NCBI GenBank assembly: GCA_011056555.1
Contig: DSEQ01000043.1
Coordinates: 1-39,541 of the forward strand
DNA: 39,541 bases
Source of the DNA: Candidatus Zixiibacteriota bacterium
GTDB lineage: Bacteria; Zixibacteria; MSB-5A5; JAABVY01
Direction: 5' to 3'
Part shown: piece after piece, positions 15,314 to 23,454 of the stretch
Numbering within the stretch: the first letter of the stretch is position 1
Layout: each line of letters opens with the position of its first letter
Position numbers and translations under genes: made by a program
Notes under the pieces: model-generated
The model's database searches: none
Told to the model about the DNA's origin: nothing
Seen by the model: only the letters and a program-made list of their open reading frames with translations

Positions 15314-18300
15314 ATGAGGAATCCTGAAAGTGATAAATCAAAATACAGCTTGACTGAAGCCGGGGAGTTCGTAATAGGCGATTACAATTCCGCCAAACCT
15401 TTCTCCAGTTTTTTCCCCGGTATTGCCGGCATAAACGGAATACCGATGTGGGTTTTTTATGTGAATCGGGGACAGTGTATCGCCGGTATGGGGATCCAGG
15501 ACAAAGACCACGCCATCCTTGAGTTCCTGCCTGCCAATCGGGCATACAATCTTACAAGCAGCCATGGATTCAGAACATTTATAAAGCTGTCCGGTAACTC
15601 CTCGGCCGGTTATTATGAACCATTCCAGAATAATTACCGGGACAGCCACCTGAACCGAACCCAGCGAATGATTATCGCGCCGTCTTGCTTAACGCTTGAA
15701 GAAGTAAATCATTCACTAAATCTTAAATTTACGGTTGATTTTTTTACTGTACCCCTGGATAAATATGCCGGTCTTATCAGAATCCTGCGCATTCACAATT
15801 CAGGAGACGATACGGTCAGCCTGGAAGGGCTTGACGGATTACCCGTGATAATTCCGTACGGCGTCGATAATTTCGGTCTGAAGAATATGAGACGAACGAT
15901 CGAGGCTTTCGTTGAGGTGAGCAATCTCGAAAACCGGGTACCGTTTTTCAGAGCGAAAGTGGAACCGGCCGACAGGCCCGATGTCATGAGAATCTCGAAA
16001 GGAAATTTCTACCTCGGTTTCGAGACCCTCGGGTCCGGTGCAAATATTATTACCCCGATTGTCGATCCCAGTAGAATTTTCGGTAGGCAAACGGATTTCA
16101 GTTATCCCGAGCGATTTTTTATGTTCTCACCTGAGGAGATAAGCAAGGATCAAATGCTGGAAAATCAACTCCCCTGCGCTATGGGTATATTCACGACTTC
16201 GATTCCGGCAGGAGAGACTTACACATACTTATCGATTATCGGCCATGCGCCCTCGCTGAATAAGTTAAACGAGATGGTGTCCAGTATTGCCAGCCACGAG
16301 TACATAGAATCGAAAGCAGATGAAAATCGCGAACTGATAGAGAGATTAACTCAAAATAATCTAATCTGCTCCAATGAGCCTGCCCTGGATCACTATGTCA
16401 GGCAGAATTTCCTCGATAACTCCATGAGGGGCGGATTTCCGTTTACCTTGACTTCAAGCAAGAATAATGAGACTCTTTACCTGTATTCGCGCAAACATGG
16501 TGATATGGAACGAGACTATAATGATTTCAGTCTAATGCCGACTCCCTATTCCCAGGGGAACGGGAATTTTCGAGACATTAACCAGAATCGCCGCTCCGAT
16601 TTGCTCTTTAACCCCGATCTCGGGAAACAGAATGTGGAGTACTTCTATAATTTGATCCAGCTTGACGGTTTTAATCCGCTCGTCCTGAAAGAAATCTATT
16701 TTACGGCTGACGACCTCGATAAGCTGCAAACTGTTTTGAAGAAATATATACAGGCTGAACATTTACAGACAGTCAATTCTTTTATTGATGAGTCGTTTAC
16801 CCCCGGAGAACTGCTGGCATTTTTCAACGAAAACGATATTACGCTGAATGTCGATTCAGAAATATTTCTTGGAGAAATTCTCGATCACTGCCGCAGGATA
16901 TCTAATACCGACTACGGCGAAAGCTATTGGATCGATCATTGGACCTACAATCTGGATCTACTGGAAAATTATCTGGCCGTTTACCCGGATAAATTTCCAA
17001 ACTTGCTGTTCGAGGAAAAGATATTTTCGTTTTATGATAACCCGCACATCGTGCAGCGACGTGACGAAAAATACGTTCTTTGGAACGACAAAGCGATGCA
17101 GCTCGGCGCTGTGATGTTTGACGAAGAAAAAGCGAAATCGATCGAGAAACGCAAATCTGAACGTAATAAGATCCGCACTGAACACGGAAAAGGTCATGTC
17201 TATTACACAACACTATTCAGCAAAATCCTGTGTCTTATCGTCAATAAACTTGCCTCCCTGGACCCCGAAGGTGTTGGCGTGGAAATGGAAGCTGGAAAAC
17301 CGGGCTGGTATGACGCACTGAACGGCCTTCCCGGGCTATTCGGTTCAAGCATCAGCGAAACACTGGAAATTAAGCGCAATATATTGTTCCTTCTGGAAAA
17401 AATCAGCGAATATAAGGCGAGTGACGTTAAAGTTGTGCTTTTTGATGAGCTGAAGGAGTTCATGCATGAATTGCATGTTCTTCTGGATCGTCGTATATCA
17501 CCCTATGAATTTTGGGATGCCGCTTCGGCAGCAAAAGAGCGTTACCGTGAGATGACCCGCCGTGGAATAAGCGGCAGAGAGGTAACGGTCGAACTGAACG
17601 AGATCACAGATTTCTTCGAGGCTGCTCTGGGTAAATTAAATGAGGGGATCGCAAAAAGCCATGAAAAGGAGAGCAATACGATCTTCACATATTTTCGTTA
17701 CGAAGTAACAGATTACGAAGAGATAGAAATCACCGATTCCAGCGGTGAGAAGAAACTAAAATGCAACGCAGGCGGGCACTCGTGCATAAGACCTTTGAAG
17801 TTCAAAAAGATCCCGCTGCCTCTTTTTCTGGAAGGGCCGGTGCATTATCTGCGATGTCATCCTGAGAAGGAAGAAGCTTCAAAGTTCGTTGCCAATGTCA
17901 AAAAAAGCGGGCTTTATGATAAGCCATTGAAAATGTATAAGGTCAATACCTCATTGGCAGACGAACCGATGGAAATCGGGCGGGCCAGGGTTTTTTCACC
18001 AGGCTGGCTTGAGAACGAATCGATCTGGCTCCATATGGAATATAAATACATGCTCGAGCTGTTGCGCAATGGGCTCTATGAGGATTTCTATCGCGATTTC
18101 AAGAATCTGTTCATACCTTTCCTGGACCCGGCTGTTTATGGAAGAAGTATTCTGGAAAATTCTTCTTTCATTGCCAGCAGCGCCCACCCGGATCCGTCCA
18201 TCCATGGCAATGGATTCGTCGCTCGCTTAAGCGGGGCAACCGCCGAATTTATTCATATCTTGCTTTTACTGGCATCAGGTCCCAGACCTTTTCGGCTTGA

Positions 18301-18640
18301 TGCAAAAGGAAAACTCCAGCTTTGTCTTACACCTTCCCTTCCCGGCTGGTTGTTCACTCATGAAGAAAGAAAAATAAGAGTTTTTCAAGAAAATCAATGC
18401 CAGGAGGTTGATTTGCCTGCCAGAACCTTCAGCTTCATGTTTCTTGGCAAAATCCTGGTGACCTACCACAACATTGACTTAAAAGATACATACGGCAAGG
18501 CTGGAGTTACGCCAGTCGAATGGAAAATAGTGGATTTAGACGGAAATATACAAACATTCAATACAGAAACCTTGAGTGGAGAAATAGTAAATAAGATACG
18601 TGAAAGAAAAGTCAATAGAATAGAGATAGTACTCCGATAA
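15314..18640 (+). CDS. Cellobiose-phosphorylase-like enzyme, probable beta-1,3-glucan phosphorylase (GH161/GH149/GH94 type)
   Basis: This 1108-residue protein has no signal peptide and is cytoplasmic. It has the layout of large inverting disaccharide/oligosaccharide phosphorylases: an N-terminal beta-sandwich ('GINGIPMWVFYVNRGQCIAG' region near residue 38), a helical linker and an (alpha/alpha)6 barrel. The motif 'GKPGWYDALNG' corresponds to the GH94 'DWND' region; its Asp667 is the candidate general acid, by alignment from memory. The length fits GH161 or GH149 (beta-1,3-glucan phosphorylases) better than classic GH94 cellobiose phosphorylases (about 800). The surrounding laminarin-type genes support this. 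Such enzymes release glucose 1-phosphate from imported beta-1,3-oligosaccharides. The start has GGAAAGG nearby. No copy of the shared operator was found upstream, so it may be controlled separately. Confidence 0.7.
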   Translation: MRNPESDKSKYSLTEAGEFVIGDYNSAKPFSSFFPGIAGINGIPMWVFYVNRGQCIAGMGIQDKDHAILEFLPANRAYNLTSSHGFRTFIKLSGNSSAGYYEPFQNNYRDSHLNRTQRMIIAPSCLTLEEVNHSLNLKFTVDFFTVPLDKYAGLIRILRIHNSGDDTVSLEGLDGLPVIIPYGVDNFGLKNMRRTIEAFVEVSNLENRVPFFRAKVEPADRPDVMRISKGNFYLGFETLGSGANIITPIVDPSRIFGRQTDFSYPERFFMFSPEEISKDQMLENQLPCAMGIFTTSIPAGETYTYLSIIGHAPSLNKLNEMVSSIASHEYIESKADENRELIERLTQNNLICSNEPALDHYVRQNFLDNSMRGGFPFTLTSSKNNETLYLYSRKHGDMERDYNDFSLMPTPYSQGNGNFRDINQNRRSDLLFNPDLGKQNVEYFYNLIQLDGFNPLVLKEIYFTADDLDKLQTVLKKYIQAEHLQTVNSFIDESFTPGELLAFFNENDITLNVDSEIFLGEILDHCRRISNTDYGESYWIDHWTYNLDLLENYLAVYPDKFPNLLFEEKIFSFYDNPHIVQRRDEKYVLWNDKAMQLGAVMFDEEKAKSIEKRKSERNKIRTEHGKGHVYYTTLFSKILCLIVNKLASLDPEGVGVEMEAGKPGWYDALNGLPGLFGSSISETLEIKRNILFLLEKISEYKASDVKVVLFDELKEFMHELHVLLDRRISPYEFWDAASAAKERYREMTRRGISGREVTVELNEITDFFEAALGKLNEGIAKSHEKESNTIFTYFRYEVTDYEEIEITDSSGEKKLKCNAGGHSCIRPLKFKKIPLPLFLEGPVHYLRCHPEKEEASKFVANVKKSGLYDKPLKMYKVNTSLADEPMEIGRARVFSPGWLENESIWLHMEYKYMLELLRNGLYEDFYRDFKNLFIPFLDPAVYGRSILENSSFIASSAHPDPSIHGNGFVARLSGATAEFIHILLLLASGPRPFRLDAKGKLQLCLTPSLPGWLFTHEERKIRVFQENQCQEVDLPARTFSFMFLGKILVTYHNIDLKDTYGKAGVTPVEWKIVDLDGNIQTFNTETLSGEIVNKIRERKVNRIEIVLR

Positions 18641-18821
18641 CCGGGCAAGTTTATCGAGAGATAATTTGGTGAGCATGATATCGGGAGAAGACAGAGTTTC
18701 ATTAACTAACGGCGCGGCAGGGAAGGAAATTGAAGAACAATTTGCCAAATTGCAGTTTCCCCTGCGCGTTCTCCAGAATATCAATTAAGAATCTAATGGA
18801 CGCCATGCAGCCTGATAAAAA

Positions 18822-18843
18822 GTCAGGGTTTGATAAAACCCGA
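18822..18843. terminator. Candidate bidirectional terminator
   Basis: A hairpin (GTCAGGGTTT and AAACCCGAC with one bulged A) with A-rich DNA before it and AAAATCAC after it. It lies between the convergent phosphorylase and dockerin-GH16 genes, just beyond the latter's stop codon. Confidence 0.4.
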
Positions 18844-18848
18844 CAAAA

Positions 18849-20159
18849 TCACTTATTAGAATATCCGAATGAAGTAATAATCACTTCATCCTCTACTCCC
18901 TGAACAGGCGCTTCACCGCCATAGAGGTAAAGATTAAATATCATTCTTTCATTGCCGGGTAGCGGAATATCTTCACCGGTATAGGTCCAGGTGTGAATTA
19001 GAGTAGTTGGTGTCGGGATGTCGGCGTGACCATTCCAGCTATTGAAGACTATTTTATCCGGGCGCCATTCAAAAGAATGGGAGGTCTGGCTGCTGCCGGG
19101 CATATTAAAAAATTCCATATTACCGGGCGTGTACCATGGCTGAGCTACGTATTGAGCGTTGAAAGGGGCGGCTAATCTTTGAGAAAACTCTATATCAAAT
19201 TCCTCATTTATTGTCTCATATATAAAACCTGCAAAAATCGTGTTATAATCCAGGCTGTCCACCCTGGAATCAAGCTTGAATGAATAAATTCCGTAGCCCA
19301 ATGAATGATCAAGAACTACTTCAGCGCAATACCATTTGTTATCACGAAAATCAATTTTCATGTGCAGCCGATCCTCCTGGTCAATCATAACATTAGCACC
19401 GTCATCAGAAAAATAATTAGGACCGGGACCGACGAGGTCTGCGTTCTTGATCCTCCAACGATAGTTGCTCCAATTGATATATTTTATCGACTTGTCCGGA
19501 TACTCATCCCAGCATACTACTCCAGGATCCATAGATGGATGATAGTCTCTCGTCGACCCAGGCACATAACTTAAATCGACCAGCAACGCCACCATCCGAT
19601 CCCATGGATGAGTGAAATTCGACCAGGAACCATCGCCCCGGATATATGTATATGGTTCCGTAACAAGAGGTTGGACATACCAGCGGTCAGTTTTAGCCCA
19701 GAGAACAACCCGGAACATTGTTGTATCCAGTATGTTCGCTGTGCCATTGACCGTATCATCACCCGGTTGCAGATCTATGATGTTTATCAAATATGGACAC
19801 GCAGCCGGAGCGGGCCCCCCTATAAAAACGTGATTTATAATGAAAACTGCGTCACTGACATTGCAACTTACGTCTCCATTTACATCTGCAGCTTCAATCG
19901 GGTATGGCGCATCGCCACCGACAAAAACGTAATTGATGATAAACACCGCATCGGAAATATTCACGCTCCCGTCGCCGTTGGCATCACCGCAAATATAATC
20001 GCAAGCATAGGTAACCTCGCTGTTCCAATTAAATGCAGGGGAGTTTTCGGCATCGATTGTTACACCCGGATGGCTTAATAATTGATCGGTTTGTGCTGAT
20101 GGGGCGATAAAAATAACCAAGAAACAAAATACGATTACCATAACAGTCTTATTGTACAT
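18849..20159 (-). CDS. Secreted dockerin protein with a GH16-like domain
   Basis: The ATG at 20159 is chosen because CGGAGCG lies eight bases upstream; an ATG at 20177 has no such site. The product (436 residues) starts with a signal peptide ('VMVIVFCFLVIFIAPSAQ'). A dockerin pair follows at about 56-121 ('GDANGDGSVNISDAVFIINY' and 'ADVNGDVSCNVSDAVFIINH'), with calcium-binding Asp/Asn spacing. The C-terminal about 190 residues match the jelly-roll of GH16 lichenase/laminarinase proteins: 'LGYGIYSFKLDSRVDS', 'NEEFDIEFS' and 'SHSFEWRPDKIVFNSWNG'. The catalytic signature E-x-D-x-E is present as Glu320-Phe-Asp322-Ile-Glu324, with Phe where Ile/Leu is usual. The middle section (about 125-225) is an unassigned module. 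Likely an extracellular beta-glucan-active or -binding protein, convergent with the phosphorylase gene. Confidence 0.75.
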   Translation of the reverse strand: MYNKTVMVIVFCFLVIFIAPSAQTDQLLSHPGVTIDAENSPAFNWNSEVTYACDYICGDANGDGSVNISDAVFIINYVFVGGDAPYPIEAADVNGDVSCNVSDAVFIINHVFIGGPAPAACPYLINIIDLQPGDDTVNGTANILDTTMFRVVLWAKTDRWYVQPLVTEPYTYIRGDGSWSNFTHPWDRMVALLVDLSYVPGSTRDYHPSMDPGVVCWDEYPDKSIKYINWSNYRWRIKNADLVGPGPNYFSDDGANVMIDQEDRLHMKIDFRDNKWYCAEVVLDHSLGYGIYSFKLDSRVDSLDYNTIFAGFIYETINEEFDIEFSQRLAAPFNAQYVAQPWYTPGNMEFFNMPGSSQTSHSFEWRPDKIVFNSWNGHADIPTPTTLIHTWTYTGEDIPLPGNERMIFNLYLYGGEAPVQGVEDEVIITSFGYSNK

Positions 20160-20723
20160 ATGAGCGCTCCGAATCATTCATCTATTAGTTGAGAAGAACA
20201 ATACAATATATTAGATAAGTACAATTTTTGAAAGCAGCTTCTTGAAGGTTAAGCTTTATTCTTCTCATGAAAGAATTTACATAATAATCGGTGATGCCAG
20301 TATTTTATCTGATGATCATCTCTGTTCCCTTGTCTCACCACGAAACGGGAGCCCATGTCAGAATTCATGTCCGGTAACCGGTCGATAAGATTCCAGCGGG
20401 ACAACTTTCAAATTCGGGTTGGTGTAACAAAGACAATACCGGTTAACAATGTATCTCAAATCCGTCGAATTTCCCGAAAGCGTGTTTAAAGATGGCACCA
20501 AAGAGCGCCCGATTACAAAGCCACCCTGTCCACTTCTTGTTGATACAGAACAGTTTGAGCCACCAGCTGAAATTTTCTTTATGCCGGCGAATTCGGCCTC
20601 TCCCCTTTCACGCGTTTCGCGTAACATATTATTAGAGAATATGTTATGAACTTTCAAGCGCCAACCCGGCGAGACTTTTTTGCTTTTTTCCGGCCCGAAC
20701 CCAGTTTTTTCACAATTTAAGGG
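20160..20723. other. Long upstream region between divergent glucan genes
   Basis: About 560 bases between the divergently transcribed dockerin-GH16 gene and the plus-strand glucan operon. A 153-codon minus frame (20358-20819) crosses the operon promoter and has no known motif, so it is probably not a gene. The stretch contains an inverted repeat at 20622-20646 and must hold the promoter of the dockerin-GH16 gene, which was not identified. Confidence 0.4.
20622..20646. promoter_or_regulatory. Perfect 9-7-9 inverted repeat
   Basis: TAACATATT and AATATGTTA are separated by 7 bases. The half-site length and spacing equal those of the shared operator 100 bp downstream, but the sequence differs. 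It may be a binding site for a second regulator or a cruciform. Confidence 0.4.
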
Positions 20724-20752
20724 TTGACAAAAGCAGTTTCTGTTGTTACTTT
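20724..20752 (+). promoter_or_regulatory. Sigma-70 promoter of the plus-strand glucan operon
   Basis: TTGACA (20724-20729) and TACTTT (20747-20752) are separated by 17 bp. The -35 box is perfect. The -10 box overlaps the left arm of the operator palindrome. The promoter lies about 95 bp before the TTG start codon of the lipoprotein gene. The minus-strand promoter at 35269-35297 has exactly the same boxes and spacing. Confidence 0.8.
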
Positions 20753-20772
20753 GTTCGCATACCGAACAAAGT
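20748..20772. promoter_or_regulatory. Operator palindrome, copy 1
   Basis: A perfect inverted repeat, ACTTTGTTC-N7-GAACAAAGT. It overlaps the -10 box, so a bound protein should block transcription. The same 9-bp arms and 7-bp spacer occur at 35249-35273. The ROK regulator encoded downstream in this operon is the natural candidate ligand-responsive repressor (inference). Confidence 0.8.
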
Positions 20773-20845
20773 GTTTTGGCGGCAAAGCCGCAGTCAACAA
20801 CCGCTTTGTCCGCTAACATTGAAAGCTTTAATAAGGAGATAATAG

Positions 20846-23284
20846 TTGTTCACCAGAGGCAAGATTCATCTTGGGGCCTTCATTTCGATAATGGTCATTG
20901 TCGGATTGGTTGGCTGCAATGATGACAGGGTTCTGGAGCCCGTGCAGTTTCCGACTGACGCGGTTGTCTTCAGGGATGAATTCGGAAGCAGCGTCACTTT
21001 TCAGGCATTTGCCGGTTCCAAACTTGATGCGGTCGATTTAGATCAGGTCAATACCTACACCGGTTCTCAAGCTTTACAGGTAACAGTCCCCAATGTCGGC
21101 GATCCTTCGGGAAGCTACGCCGGCGGCGCTTTTACCGCTGGCATTGCTCGTGATTTGACCCAATATAACGCTTTGACGTTTTACGCCAAGGCCAGCATGA
21201 ACGCAACTCTTAATGTGGCCGGAATCGGCAATGATAACACCGGAACTTCAAAATTCACCGCCGAAGTAAATAATTTGCCGCTGACCACAGAATGGCAAAA
21301 ATATATTATACCGATTCCGCTTTCCGATAAACTAACGACGGAAAAGGGACTTTTCTATTTTGCTGAAGGACCGGAGAACGGAAGCGGATATCAGCTCTGG
21401 TTTGACGAAATTATTTTTGAGACACTTGGCACGATCTCCAATCCTCAGCCAGCTATTCCCACCAGAACAATCGAAGCTGAGGTGAGCGACACGATCACTA
21501 TCACGGAAGCTACGGTTACTTTTGATGTGGGCGGCAGTTCTCAGACGGTCTCGGCAATGCAGGGATACTTCACATTCGTGTCCTCGAATGAGACTGTAGT
21601 CAATGTTGCTGACAACGGTACCATCACCGCGGCTGGAGTGGGAACCTCCGAGCTGACCGCTACTCTGGGAACAGTCCAGGCCTCCGGGACAGTGACTGTG
21701 GAAGTGGCCGGACAGGCTGCTACCCCTACCACTCCGGCTCCCACACCGACAGTTCCTGAAGCCGACGCGATTTCTTTGTTCAGCAACGCCTACACTGATG
21801 TTACGGTGGACACCTGGTCGGCCGACTGGGACATGGCGGATGTAAGCGATGAAACGATAGGCAGTGACGATGTTAAGAAGTATGAAAACATGCAATACGC
21901 TGGAATCGAATTCGCGAATCCGACGATAGATGTCTCGGGCATGACCCGCTTCCATATGGACATCTGGACGCCCAATTCGACTGCGTCACCCGCCAAGTTC
22001 AAAATCAAGCTGGTTGATTTTGGGGCAGACGGTGTTTTCGGCGGCGGAAATGATTTTGAACACGAGCTGGTCTTTGATGAAAACACCTCCCCGGCCCTTG
22101 CTACGGGTGCCTGGGTTTCCATTGATCTGCCGCTGGCGGCATTCTCCGGTTTGATAACCAGGGGGCACCTGGGGCAACTGATCATCTCGGGTGATCTTTC
22201 AACCGTCTATATTGACAATATCTATTTCTACGATGCCGGTCAGCAGACGGCACCGAATATACCCGCCCCGGCGCCGGACGAGGACCCGGGCTTGGTGATA
22301 TCTCTCTTCAGTGACGTCTATTCCAACGTGGCCGTTGACACATGGTCGGCGGTCTGGGATGTCGCTAATGTCGAAGACTTTATGATCGGTTCTGACAACA
22401 TGAAAAAATACACTGACCTCCTCTTTGCCGGCATAGAATTCAGAACTTCTACAGTTGATGCTTCCGCGATGACTCATTTCCATATGAATGTCTGGACCCC
22501 GGATGCGACATCTTCACCGTCAGTATTCAAGATCAAGCTGGTCGATTTTGGAGCCAATGGTGTTTACGAGGGTGGCAGCGGCGACGATGTCGAAGATGAA
22601 ATTACTTTGGGTGAAAGCATCATGAACACTGGCATCTGGGTAACCATAGATTTTTCTCTGTCCGAGTTTAGCGACTTAACCACAAGAGGACATCTGGGCC
22701 AGTTAATCATCTCGGGTGATCCGAACACTGTATTTGTCGATAATATTTATTTCTATGATTCCGGTATTCCGGAAGCTCCGCCGGTTGCGGCACCGACACC
22801 TGCAACTGATGCTGGCGATGTGATCTCTCTTTTCAGCGACGCCTATACCGACGTACCGGTTGATACCTGGTCGGCTGTCTGGGATACTGCCGATGTTCAA
22901 AACTATATGATCGGTTCTGATACCGTCAAAAAATACACCAACCTGTTGTTTGCAGGCATAGAGTTTACAACCAATACAATCGATGCTTCTGCGATGACCC
23001 ATTTCCACATGGATCTCTGGACTCCCGATCCCACGGATGCTCCCGCTGTGTTTAGAATCAAGCTGGTAGATTTTGGCGCCAACGGTGTCTGGGATGATGG
23101 CGGTGATGATGTCGAGCACGAAATCACCCTGGATCAAAACACCATGAATACCGGTAGCTGGGTCAGCATTGAAATACCGTTTACCGACTTTGTTAATCTT
23201 ACTACCAGGGCACATCTGGCCCAACTGATAATCTCGGGTGATCCAAACACAGTATATGTTGACAATATTTACTTCCATAGGTGA
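20846..23284 (+). CDS. Surface glycan-binding lipoprotein with Big_2 domain and three CBM-like repeats
   Basis: The start is TTG at 20846, supported by AAGGAGAT seven bases upstream and by the lipoprotein signal it opens: 'GAFISIMVIVGLVGC', lipobox LVGC, lipidated Cys24. The 812 residues comprise a jelly-roll domain (about 30-200), a bacterial Ig-like Big_2 domain (about 205-290), and three repeats of about 155 residues. The repeats start 'ISLFSNAYTDVTVDTWSA', 'ISLFSDVYSNVAVDTWSA' and 'ISLFSDAYTDVPVDTWSA' and each end near 'VDNIYFY' or 'VDNIYFH'. Similar repeats are attached to GH16 laminarinases in marine bacteria, so beta-1,3-glucan binding is likely. No catalytic motif is seen. It is the first gene after the operator-controlled promoter. 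Its role resembles that of SusE/SusF-type surface glycan-binding proteins. The dockerin paralogue follows 170 nt downstream. Confidence 0.8.
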   Translation: MFTRGKIHLGAFISIMVIVGLVGCNDDRVLEPVQFPTDAVVFRDEFGSSVTFQAFAGSKLDAVDLDQVNTYTGSQALQVTVPNVGDPSGSYAGGAFTAGIARDLTQYNALTFYAKASMNATLNVAGIGNDNTGTSKFTAEVNNLPLTTEWQKYIIPIPLSDKLTTEKGLFYFAEGPENGSGYQLWFDEIIFETLGTISNPQPAIPTRTIEAEVSDTITITEATVTFDVGGSSQTVSAMQGYFTFVSSNETVVNVADNGTITAAGVGTSELTATLGTVQASGTVTVEVAGQAATPTTPAPTPTVPEADAISLFSNAYTDVTVDTWSADWDMADVSDETIGSDDVKKYENMQYAGIEFANPTIDVSGMTRFHMDIWTPNSTASPAKFKIKLVDFGADGVFGGGNDFEHELVFDENTSPALATGAWVSIDLPLAAFSGLITRGHLGQLIISGDLSTVYIDNIYFYDAGQQTAPNIPAPAPDEDPGLVISLFSDVYSNVAVDTWSAVWDVANVEDFMIGSDNMKKYTDLLFAGIEFRTSTVDASAMTHFHMNVWTPDATSSPSVFKIKLVDFGANGVYEGGSGDDVEDEITLGESIMNTGIWVTIDFSLSEFSDLTTRGHLGQLIISGDPNTVFVDNIYFYDSGIPEAPPVAAPTPATDAGDVISLFSDAYTDVPVDTWSAVWDTADVQNYMIGSDTVKKYTNLLFAGIEFTTNTIDASAMTHFHMDLWTPDPTDAPAVFRIKLVDFGANGVWDDGGDDVEHEITLDQNTMNTGSWVSIEIPFTDFVNLTTRAHLAQLIISGDPNTVYVDNIYFHR
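21767..23281 (+). repeat. Three tandem CBM-like modules in the lipoprotein gene
   Basis: Units begin near 21767, 22295 and 22820, about 525 bp each, separated by Pro/Ala/Thr linkers. They share 'DTWSA', 'GSD...KKY', 'FHM(D/N)(I/V/L)WTP', 'KIKLVDFGA' or 'RIKLVDFGA', and 'VDNIYF'. They are clearly diverged from each other. Confidence 0.85.
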
Positions 23285-23454
23285 TATGGCGGTGTAAAGT
23301 ATAAATGGGGTGAAAATATTAGAATTTACTGCCGGATCGGAATTTCGTACCCACTTGATGCCGGCTGCTTGCCGGTTCGGAATTACGTCTGTTCGAAAAA
23401 GTCTGATTAACTGCATATAAAGTAATTTAAAAATATTTAAAAACGGAGGATTTC

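Noticed and set aside
18675..18788. 37-codon frame after the phosphorylase gene ('MISGEDRVSLTNGAAGKEIE')
   Set aside because: It is short and has no ribosome-binding site or recognised family. It could be a remnant but cannot be supported.
20358..20819. 153-codon minus-strand frame upstream of the glucan operon
   Set aside because: It runs through the promoter and operator, lacks a ribosome-binding site and has no domain-like composition.
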